Shown here in pieces: positions 1-4,941 of a stretch of DNA of 7,187 nucleotides (within the stretch, counting starts at the first letter, position 1; each line of letters opens with the position of its first letter). The notes beneath the pieces are model-generated. The model made no database searches, was not told the DNA's origin, and saw only the letters and a list, made by a program, of their open reading frames with translations. Source of the stretch: Clostridia bacterium (GTDB taxonomy: Bacteria; Bacillota_A; Clostridia; Oscillospirales; Acutalibacteraceae); NCBI GenBank assembly GCA_017445685.1, contig JAFSTS010000166.1:1-7187 (forward strand). Direction: 5' to 3'. Position numbers and translations under genes: made by a program.

Positions 1-21
1 GAAGACTGAAGACTGAAGAAC
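1..21. repeat. Short 7-bp tandem repeat at window edge
   Basis: The unit GAAGACT occurs twice and is followed by a third degenerate unit, GAAGAAC. It begins at the window edge, so more copies may lie outside. The bases from here to about 126 are AT-rich and hold no convincing gene. A loose inverted repeat (about 46-61 against 71-88) encloses TTTTCCACA. I assign no function. Confidence 0.4.
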
Positions 22-126
22 GAATAATATTAAGCGGTCATTTAATTGAAAAGATAAAGTTATTTTCCACAAACTTATTGTCTTTGAATGAATAAAGTTT
101 TAACACCTGGTTTTCCCCCGGCAAAA

Positions 127-155
127 TTGACATTACAGGCAAACACTGGTATAAC
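127..155 (+). promoter_or_regulatory. Near-consensus SigA promoter
   Basis: A perfect -35 hexamer TTGACA (127-132) is separated by 17 bases from TATAAC (150-155). TATAAC matches the -10 consensus at five of six positions and is preceded by an extended -10 TGG (147-149). Transcription would start near 161-163, about 135 bases before the ATG at 298. This is the best-matching promoter in the window, and it points at the truncated sensory-domain gene. The match to consensus is read directly from the sequence; activity is inferred. Confidence 0.7.
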
Positions 156-168
156 AACACTAACTGTA

Positions 169-182
169 GTTTTGCGCAAAAC
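169..182. promoter_or_regulatory. 14-bp perfect palindrome downstream of promoter (possible operator)
   Basis: GTTTTGCGCAAAAC reads identically on both strands, with no spacer. It lies about 7-20 bases after the predicted transcription start of the 127-155 promoter, where a bound dimeric regulator would block elongation. It has no loop, so it would make a poor RNA hairpin, which favours a DNA-binding site. The cognate regulator is unknown and no regulator gene is in the window. Confidence 0.4.
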
Positions 183-194
183 AACGGCCGGCGA

Positions 195-297
195 GTTCGT
201 ATGTGCGCTTAAGAGTATTTACACCCCCAGACAAAAAATGATGACAAAGATGATTTGAAAAATGCAGTTTTGTCAGAAGGAAAAGGACGGTTTGCAG
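195..297 (+). repeat. Possible degenerate relative of the 664-779 element
   Basis: This leader shares two exact 11-base words with the other intergenic region: GTTCGTATGTG (195-205 and 779-789) and ATGATGACAAA (238-248 and 749-759). In addition, 264-290 (GCAG, TTTTGT, AGGA, AAGG, CGG in that order) follows the same pattern as 691-719. The word order differs between the two places, so this would be a rearranged or partial copy. Chance similarity in such sequence is not excluded. Confidence 0.3.
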
Positions 298-630
298 ATG
301 TTAGGTTTCTACAAGGTGCCGCGCGCGCTCAAACAGCCGGCAGCGATCACCAAGTGTTTGAGAAGTTCGCAGTATGATGAGCTTCTTGAAATTGACCATG
401 TGAACAACAGCTTTACAAAAAAATACTCCATAAACGATAAGTACGCGCTTCCGCTGACGGATGTTGATTACAGAGATCTGTTCGCACATATGTCCGAATT
501 TCTTGTTCATCCCAACGACAGAATCAAAAAGGATGATCGTACGAAATTCAACCACGATCATCCTTTTAACTTGTGTTCTCAAAAGAAAATTGCTAAACAA
601 AACGCTTTAATTCGACATTTTTTCTTTTAA
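298..630 (+). pseudogene. Truncated N-terminal sensory region of a GGDEF-type signalling protein
   Basis: The ORF is open from an ATG at 262, but the ATG at 298 is the better start because AAGGA (283-287) sits 10 bases upstream; the earlier ATG has no ribosome site. The first ~75 residues (including YDELLEIDHVNNSF, a DKYALPLTD stretch and EFLVHPNDR) resemble the PAS-like N-terminal region that precedes GGDEF or GGDEF-EAL domains in clostridial cyclic-di-GMP proteins; the HPxDR motif is characteristic of PAS-type sensors. This is recalled similarity, not a search result. No GGDEF or EAL domain follows. The resemblance ends at a long hairpin (527-567), and the remaining ~35 residues are low-complexity and unlike a protein domain. 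It is probably a remnant left by deletion or element insertion. A functional small sensory protein is possible but less likely. Confidence 0.5.
527..567. terminator. 14-bp-stem hairpin, terminator-like
   Basis: AAAAGGATGATCGT (527-540) and its exact reverse complement ACGATCATCCTTTT (554-567) flank a 13-base loop. The stem starts with A's and ends with T's, so it could act weakly as a bidirectional terminator, although no T-tract extends beyond the stem. It lies exactly where the preceding ORF stops resembling a sensory domain. It may therefore mark the breakpoint, or be a remnant of a mobile or palindromic element, rather than a normal gene end. Confidence 0.5.
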
Positions 631-663
631 GCATAACCCCAAATTCGTCTTCCGATAAAATTC

Positions 664-779
664 TGCGACCTGAAACGAGTGCGTTTTTAAGCAGGATTTT
701 GTGCGGAGGACGAAGGCGGGCTGCCGCCCGGCAAGGACGACAAGCAACATGATGACAAAAACACGCCGTTTCAGGCGTG
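664..779. repeat. ~116-bp imperfect palindromic element (MITE/REP-like candidate)
   Basis: The two ends are inverted repeats. CCTGAAACG (669-677) is exactly complementary to CGTTTCAGG (767-775). The pairing extends inward through GTGCGTTTTT (679-688) against 757-766, with one mismatch and one wobble. It extends outward through TGCG (664-667) against 776-779, with bulges at 668 and 678. Further in, 696-702 pairs imperfectly with 744-750, and a GC-rich hairpin (GGCGG 715-719 with CCGCC 724-728) sits at the centre, flanked by direct copies of AGGACGA (707-713 and 734-740). It codes for nothing recognisable. The layout fits a non-autonomous palindromic repeat or a structured RNA. Copy number cannot be seen from one window. 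Confidence 0.55.
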
Positions 780-781
780 TT
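757..781 (-). terminator. Rho-independent terminator of the prfB-group operon
   Basis: On the minus strand AACACGCC, a six-base loop TGAAAC and GGCGTGTT form an 8-bp stem (arms 774-781 and 760-767). The T's overlapping and following the stem (757-761) complete the terminator. It lies about 100 bases past the stop codon of the PGT-EEP fusion gene. It is built from the right arm of the 664-779 palindrome, so the element appears to supply the terminator. Confidence 0.7.
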
Positions 782-881
782 CGTATGTGTGCGTTATGCT
801 TATGGTGTACCTTTGTACAGCCTTCAAGAGAAGAAAACATCGTTTTTATCTAAATGCGGCAACCCATAATTTTTACATATT

Positions 882-2237
882 CTACTTGAATTTACAATCC
901 ACGACTACGGGATAGTGATCTGAAATATAATAATCGCCGTTTTTGTCTGTCACAACATTGTATTTTACCGGATTAAGGCTTTTGTTGACGAAAATGTAAT
1001 CGACAACGCACTGCTCGCCCACTCCAAGGCCGTTGTAGGTGTTAATGTTTACAATATCCTCGCAGACATATTTTGAGTCGCGCAAAACGCCGCTGTTGAC
1101 TATAATGTTGTAGTCGCGGCTGCCCTCTTTCAAGTTGAAGTCGCCCGTAACAAAGGTCGGCATATTGTTAAGCCCTCTGACCTTTTTGACGATGAGCTTG
1201 ACCCCTTCGTTGACGGCAACTTCGCCAACATGGTCGGTGTGGGTGTTCAGGATAACGAATTTACGCGTAGTGTAAAGATCCTTGAGAATTGCCCATGTGC
1301 AGATTCGGTTGTGCTTTCCGTCCCAGCCGAGAGAAGCTTCGTCAGGTGTTTCCGAAAGCCAGAAGTTTCCGCTGTTTCGAAGAAGAAATCTGTTGCGGCT
1401 GTAGAAAATTGCGGAAAACTCGCCCTTGTTTGCGCCGTCGTCTCTGCCGACTCCGATAGCATTATAGTTTTTAAGAGATGATTTCAGGTATGCCATCCAT
1501 TCGGGCGTCGCTTCCTGAAAACCGATAACATCAGGAGCTTCGCGCTTTATCAGATCAACAACATAAGGCGCGCGCTTCTCCCGGGAATGTTCCCCGTCGC
1601 CGCGGCACAAAATGTTGAAGGACATGACACGGATGTTGTTTTCAAGGTCTTCGGCTTCTTTAACATAATCTCCGCAGGAATCGTTGACATCCTTTGACTT
1701 TGTTACATTGATGAAAGTCCTCAGAAGAATCGTAAAATCCATCCAGAGATTGTGATTTTCAACATACTCCTTGTCATAAAGAGCTTTTCTTTCGTCAGTG
1801 ATGTTGTCTCTGCCGTTTATCTGGGCAAGCCCCGTGATACCCGGTTTGACTGAGAAAACATTATACTGTTCACGAAGATTGCGGATTTTTTTCTCCTTTG
1901 GTATAAGAGGACGAGGGCCGACAAAGCTCATATCGCCTTTGAGAACATTAAAAAGCTGCGGAAGCTCGTCCAGGCTCAGTCTTCTTAAAACCTTGCCGAT
2001 GCCTGTGACCTGACTGTCGATGTCTTTCAGGAGAGCCGTTGCCTTTTCTTTCGTTCCGTTTTTCATTGTGCGGAACTTGTATATGTAAAAGCATTCGTTT
2101 TTGTAACCGACTCTCTTCTGATAGAAAATTACAGGTTTACCGTCAAAAATGAGAATGGCGACAGCAATCACCAGCATGACCGGTGAGAGAATGATGATCA
2201 GCAGGAAGCTGAACACAAAATCTAAAAACCTTTTCAT
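882..2237 (-). CDS. Fusion: monotopic phosphoglycosyl transferase + endonuclease/exonuclease/phosphatase domain
   Basis: Two complete domains are joined in one 451-residue frame. Residues 1-~185 are a small bacterial sugar transferase (WcaJ C-terminal/PglC type), which moves a sugar-1-phosphate from a nucleotide sugar to polyprenyl phosphate at the inner membrane face. They show a hydrophobic re-entrant helix (~5-31) with the Ser18-Pro19 kink, KFRTM (54-58), the catalytic Asp90-Glu91 in SLDELPQ, VGPRP (106-110) and [13 protein letters not shown] (131-143). After a ~20-residue linker, residues ~203-451 form an EEP-fold metal-dependent phosphohydrolase. Its expected active-site residues are present: Asn208 (SFNIL), Glu242 (GFQE), His333 and Asp335 (NTHTDH), Asp366 and Asn368 (GDFN), Asp413 (VDYIF) and Asp440-His441 (SDHYP). 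GAGGTGG lies 6 bases before the ATG. Met205 has no ribosome site, which argues against a separate EEP gene. The gene lies 26 bases after the cyclase-like gene. The hydrolase substrate is unknown. Confidence 0.88.
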   Translation of the reverse strand: MKRFLDFVFSFLLIIILSPVMLVIAVAILIFDGKPVIFYQKRVGYKNECFYIYKFRTMKNGTKEKATALLKDIDSQVTGIGKVLRRLSLDELPQLFNVLKGDMSFVGPRPLIPKEKKIRNLREQYNVFSVKPGITGLAQINGRDNITDERKALYDKEYVENHNLWMDFTILLRTFINVTKSKDVNDSCGDYVKEAEDLENNIRVMSFNILCRGDGEHSREKRAPYVVDLIKREAPDVIGFQEATPEWMAYLKSSLKNYNAIGVGRDDGANKGEFSAIFYSRNRFLLRNSGNFWLSETPDEASLGWDGKHNRICTWAILKDLYTTRKFVILNTHTDHVGEVAVNEGVKLIVKKVRGLNNMPTFVTGDFNLKEGSRDYNIIVNSGVLRDSKYVCEDIVNINTYNGLGVGEQCVVDYIFVNKSLNPVKYNVVTDKNGDYYISDHYPVVVDCKFK

Positions 2238-2263
2238 GTCTTTCCACCTCAGAAGCGGTCAAA

Positions 2264-2851
2264 TCAGAATCTTGTCCGCTTGTTTTCTTCTTTGATAAGT
2301 ATTGCCCTTGCAGGAGCAGCTTCAAGTCCGACTGTTTTGATGGGCAAAGCGATCAGCGAGTAATTGCCTTCGGGAATATCCTCAAGCTCCAGACCCTCCA
2401 GCACGCCGACGCCATTATTTGAAAATGTTCTGTATACGCCGGTTTTGTTTCGCTCTGCGCTAATGCAGCTTGAATCAACGCCGATCATCCTATATCCGAG
2501 ATTTACCGCACACAACGCACCGTGGTCAAAGAAGCACGCGGACTTTCCGCTTTTGATAAGCAGCCTTTGACAGCCTCTCGGAAAATTATTTTCAACATAT
2601 TCGCCTGTGATAGGGCCTTCAGGCACTTTGATGACCTTGCACGAGCCGATGAACACGGACAGGTCAAGCTCGTCCACGGTGATTCCGTCGGGAGAAAAGT
2701 GCGAGGGTGCAACGATGTGCGTCGCGCCGTGAGAAGAAGAGGAAAAAGCGCTCAGGTTACATTCGTCGCCCTTTTCAAAGCTCTTAAGAAAAGTGTATTT
2801 GCCTCCCGCGCTTTCACCAAGAACATCGGCGGAAATATCAAAAATCTCCAT
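2264..2851 (-). CDS. Cyclase-family (kynurenine formamidase-like) protein with altered metal site
   Basis: This 195-residue protein has the length and layout of the cyclase/KynB family (PF04199), metal-dependent amidohydrolases. Family marks are the opening IFDIS, GDECNLSAFS (28-37), HGATHIVAPSHF (41-52), IGVDSS (123-128), LEGLEL (151-156) and ALPIKTVGLEAAPARAIL (168-185). Against the canonical HTGTHxDAPxHF motif, the metal-binding Asp is Val47 (codon GTT, one base from Asp). The later metal-binding His, usually just before the xLL..G...LE segment, is Tyr140, and the usual early FPGD motif is missing. His41, His45, His51 and Glu152 remain. The binuclear metal site is therefore probably lost or remodelled, and the reaction should not be assumed to be kynurenine formamidase. 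The gene starts 14 bases after the prfB stop, with a weak ribosome site (GATGTGG), and shares the prfB transcript. Confidence 0.8.
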   Translation of the reverse strand: MEIFDISADVLGESAGGKYTFLKSFEKGDECNLSAFSSSSHGATHIVAPSHFSPDGITVDELDLSVFIGSCKVIKVPEGPITGEYVENNFPRGCQRLLIKSGKSACFFDHGALCAVNLGYRMIGVDSSCISAERNKTGVYRTFSNNGVGVLEGLELEDIPEGNYSLIALPIKTVGLEAAPARAILIKEENKRTRF

Positions 2852-2865
2852 TTTACCACATCCCG

Positions 2866-3978
2866 TTAAATGTTCTGCAAGCTTTCCGCTTTCAGATATG
2901 CGTTGATGAATCCGTCAATATCGCCGTCCATCACAGCGTTTATATTTCCGGTTTCAAAGTTGGTACGGTGATCTTTTGCCATTGTGTAGGGCATGAAAAC
3001 ATAGGAACGGATCTGGCTTCCCCAGGCAATTTCCTTTTGCACGCCCTTAATATCCTCGATTTTTTCAAGATGTTCGCGCTCTTTGATTTCAAGAAGCTTC
3101 GATTTAAGCATTCTCATGGCAACATCACGGTTTTGATGCTGGCTTCTTTCAACCTGAGAGGCGACGACTATGCCTGTCGGGATATGAGTCAAACGGACAG
3201 CCGAGGAGGTTTTATTAACCTTCTGACCGCCTGCACCGCTCGCGCGGTAAACATCCATCTTGATGTCCTCAGGGTTGATTTCGACTTCAATTGTATCGTC
3301 TATTTCAGGCATAACTTCTATGGACGCGAAGGAAGTGTGTCTCCTGCCGGAAGCGTCAAACGGTGAAACGCGCACAAGACGATGCACGCCCGATTCGCTT
3401 TTGAGAAAGCCGTAAGCGTTTTCGCCTTCAATGAGAAGCGTAGCGGATTTAAGACCTGCTTCGTCGCCGTCAAGAAAGTCCGCCATGGTGACTTTATAAT
3501 TATGGCTCTCTCCCCAGCGCGTATACATTCGAACAAGCATTGCGTTCCAGTCCTGAGCCTCAGTTCCGCCGGCGCCGGCATGAAATGTTAAAATCGCATT
3601 TTTTGAATCGTATTCGCCTGTCAGCAGTGTTCCGAGAGTCTGTTTTTCAAGCTCTTTTTCAACCTCGTCAACGATTTCGCGGCACTCGTCAAAAAGACTC
3701 AGATCTTCTTCTGCGTCAGCAAGTTCTATCATCACGAGCGCGTCTTCAAAATTTCCACGGAGCTTTTCGTAGGATTCCACCTTGGATTTGAGCGCGCTTG
3801 TCTTTTGAACGATTTTCTGCGACTGCTCGACATTATCCCAGAAACCGTCCTGGGCGGACATCTCTTCAAGCTTTGCAATTTCGCCTTTCAGCCTCTCAAC
3901 GCCGAGAGCCTCGTAAAGCCCTTCAAGGCTTTCTTTTTTTTCAAGAAGTTCAAGTCTGAGCTGTTCGTATTGTATCAT
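2866..3978 (-). CDS. prfB: Peptide chain release factor 2 (RF2)
   Basis: RF2 recognises UGA and UAA in the ribosomal A site and triggers hydrolysis of peptidyl-tRNA. The 370-residue protein has the normal family length. It has an N-terminal helical domain (1-~115), the RF2-specific stop-codon motif SPF (205-207, in RVSPFDASGRRHTSF), the catalytic GGQ loop (250-252, in RASGAGGQKVNKT) and the C-terminal WGSQIRSYV (319-327). Most prfB genes carry an in-frame UGA at about codon 26 within CTTTGAC. Here the matching codons read CTC GGC GTT (Leu25-Gly26-Val27), so the frame is continuous and the autoregulatory +1 frameshift is absent. AAAGGTGA precedes the ATG by about 7 bases. It is the first gene of a minus-strand group with the cyclase-like and PGT-EEP genes. 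Confidence 0.97.
   Translation of the reverse strand: MIQYEQLRLELLEKKESLEGLYEALGVERLKGEIAKLEEMSAQDGFWDNVEQSQKIVQKTSALKSKVESYEKLRGNFEDALVMIELADAEEDLSLFDECREIVDEVEKELEKQTLGTLLTGEYDSKNAILTFHAGAGGTEAQDWNAMLVRMYTRWGESHNYKVTMADFLDGDEAGLKSATLLIEGENAYGFLKSESGVHRLVRVSPFDASGRRHTSFASIEVMPEIDDTIEVEINPEDIKMDVYRASGAGGQKVNKTSSAVRLTHIPTGIVVASQVERSQHQNRDVAMRMLKSKLLEIKEREHLEKIEDIKGVQKEIAWGSQIRSYVFMPYTMAKDHRTNFETGNINAVMDGDIDGFINAYLKAESLQNI
3901..3906 (-). other. Position of the lost RF2 programmed-frameshift site
   Basis: On the minus strand these bases read CTC GGC, at prfB codons 25-26, where the canonical gene has CTT TGA C. GAGG lies just upstream (codons GAG GCT) and may be a leftover of the internal Shine-Dalgarno-like stimulator, but it is too short to be sure. 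The bases are certain; the loss of regulation follows from established knowledge of RF2. Confidence 0.6.
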
Positions 3979-4051
3979 TTCAAGTCACCTTTTAAAAAGA
4001 AAAATCAATATTGTGCCAAAACATTATTTGTAAAAAACAATCTATCGATTT

Positions 4052-4080
4052 ATTTTACCATAAACGAGAAAAAAAATAAA
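4052..4080 (-). promoter_or_regulatory. Probable prfB promoter (extended -10)
   Basis: On the minus strand TGGTAAAAT (4060-4052) is an extended -10 element: TG, one base, then TAAAAT with five of six consensus matches. The -35 region 17 bases upstream is TTTATT (4080-4075), a poor match, as expected where an extended -10 carries recognition. It lies about 75 bases before the prfB ATG and downstream of the terminator at 4129-4154, so the prfB group is probably transcribed separately. Confidence 0.45.
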
Positions 4081-4128
4081 CACTTTTCTTAAAAAAACAT
4101 TAGGTATAAATCCGGCAGACAGGCGCAC

Positions 4129-4154
4129 AAAAAAACCGGTGTTAAAACACCGGC
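4129..4154 (-). terminator. Rho-independent terminator after the dnaA operon
   Basis: On the minus strand CCGGTGTT and AACACCGG (arms 4146-4153 and 4136-4143) form a perfect 8-bp GC-rich stem. It has a minimal TT at the tip (probably opening to TTTT) and is followed by seven T's (4135-4129). It lies ~55 bases after the stop of the membrane-protein gene and cleanly separates the tarJ-dnaA group from the prfB group. Confidence 0.9.
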
Positions 4155-4162
4155 AAAGATCA

Positions 4163-4171
4163 GGGGGGGGG
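4163..4171. repeat. Run of nine G's
   Basis: Nine consecutive G's (C's on the transcribed minus strand) lie between the membrane-protein stop codon and the terminator. Next to them is a small hairpin, AGACA (4176-4180) with TGTCT (4184-4188). Such tracts change length easily during replication and are also prone to sequencing error. It is non-coding here, so length changes would not alter a protein. Confidence 0.6.
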
Positions 4172-4209
4172 ATAGAGACATATTGTCTTTTTTGCTTTGT
4201 CAAATTTAA

Positions 4210-4941
4210 TTACCATGGATAACTTTCGTAAAAGGGAGAAAGCGAATTGATGTCAACATTTTCTATATACGAGACGATATATCTCATCGTAAAAGCGTCG
4301 TCATCAAACGCAAATGCGATCTGATCAAGTGTGGATTTTTTCTCGTCGCTGATAAAAACGACGCTGTAACTGCCGATAGTTTCAACCTCTTTGTTGGGGA
4401 AAAGAGAGAAAAGCCGCTGCTTTTCAGCTTCATACTCTGCGCGCGGCAGTCTCCATTGAGCGACTATGTCGTAACACAGGTCGGGATAGTTGTAATACCT
4501 GTAAATATACATAACATTTTCGGCTTCGGCAGGAATCCGAGTCGGGAAAAGACCGTTGTATGAGACAGAAGAAGCCGGACAGCTTTCATCAAACACGAGG
4601 TAGTCTGATGTGTCGGTAGTGACCGAAGCGCACGGCGGCATGATTGAAAATGCAATCACAAAAACCAAAGACAAAACTACGCTTGTTGCAAAAAGGGCAA
4701 ACAGTGCTGCCTTTGTTTTTTTGCCGATATGCCTGTAAAGAAGCATCACAAGCACGCCGACAAGAAGCGGCAGCAAAACCATCAGAGAATAAAAGAACAT
4801 TCTGCCGCCGGAAACGATTTCGAAAAATCTGAAACGCCTGTGAAGACCAATGAGGATCAGCAGGTAGGCGCTTACGCTCAGCAGCGAAAAAACCACGCAG
4901 ACTATTGTTGCGGCAAGAGCTTTGCCTCTTGGCTTTTCCAT
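4210..4941 (-). CDS. Unrecognised three-helix membrane protein, translationally coupled to dnaA
   Basis: I do not recognise this 243-residue protein. It has a basic N-terminus (MEKPRGK) and three predicted membrane helices at about 9-32, 48-70 and 79-101. A ~140-residue hydrophilic C-terminal domain rich in Tyr, Asp and Glu includes YIYRYYNYPDLCYD (145-158) and two further cysteines (104 and 121). By the positive-inside rule (N-terminus and the RHIGKKTK loop at 70-77 inside), the C-terminal domain would face outside. The ATG shares its first base with the dnaA stop codon (TGATG), so ribosomes finishing dnaA probably restart here. A strong terminator follows. No catalytic motif is visible. It could be a lineage-specific envelope protein whose level is tied to DnaA; a direct role in replication would be speculation. 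Confidence 0.8.
   Translation of the reverse strand: MEKPRGKALAATIVCVVFSLLSVSAYLLILIGLHRRFRFFEIVSGGRMFFYSLMVLLPLLVGVLVMLLYRHIGKKTKAALFALFATSVVLSLVFVIAFSIMPPCASVTTDTSDYLVFDESCPASSVSYNGLFPTRIPAEAENVMYIYRYYNYPDLCYDIVAQWRLPRAEYEAEKQRLFSLFPNKEVETIGSYSVVFISDEKKSTLDQIAFAFDDDAFTMRYIVSYIENVDINSLSPFYESYPW

Noticed and set aside
63..71. DnaA-box-like TTTTCCACA, with TTATCCACG on the minus strand near 7154-7162 and TTTTCCACA on the minus strand near 5598
   Set aside because: They are isolated one-mismatch sites, the last two inside coding sequence, and not clustered near an AT-rich region, so they do not support an origin.
301..600. Minus-strand 99-residue ORF opposite the sensory remnant
   Set aside because: The plus strand has a near-consensus promoter, a ribosome site and recognisable motifs; the minus strand has none.
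664..779. CRISPR-like or retron-type non-coding RNA reading of the repeated AGGACGA words
   Set aside because: There are only two copies, no regular spacers, and no cas or reverse transcriptase gene in the window.
607..840. Minus-strand 77-residue ORF between the fusion gene and the sensory remnant
   Set aside because: It overlaps the palindromic element and terminator, has no ribosome site or recognisable domain, and its residues reflect the repeat sequence.
1230..1481. Plus-strand ORF opposite the EEP domain, and other long antisense ORFs opposite prfB, dnaA and tarJ
   Set aside because: They are opposite-strand shadows of well-supported genes, without ribosome sites or family resemblance.
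1623..1625. Internal ATG (Met205) as a separate start for the EEP domain
   Set aside because: No Shine-Dalgarno sequence lies upstream of it, and the frame is open from the well-placed start at 2237.
4176..4193. Plus-strand terminator formed by AGACA/TGTCT and following T's
   Set aside because: The stem is only five AT-leaning pairs, and no plus-strand gene ends here; the real terminator is the minus-strand one at 4129-4154.
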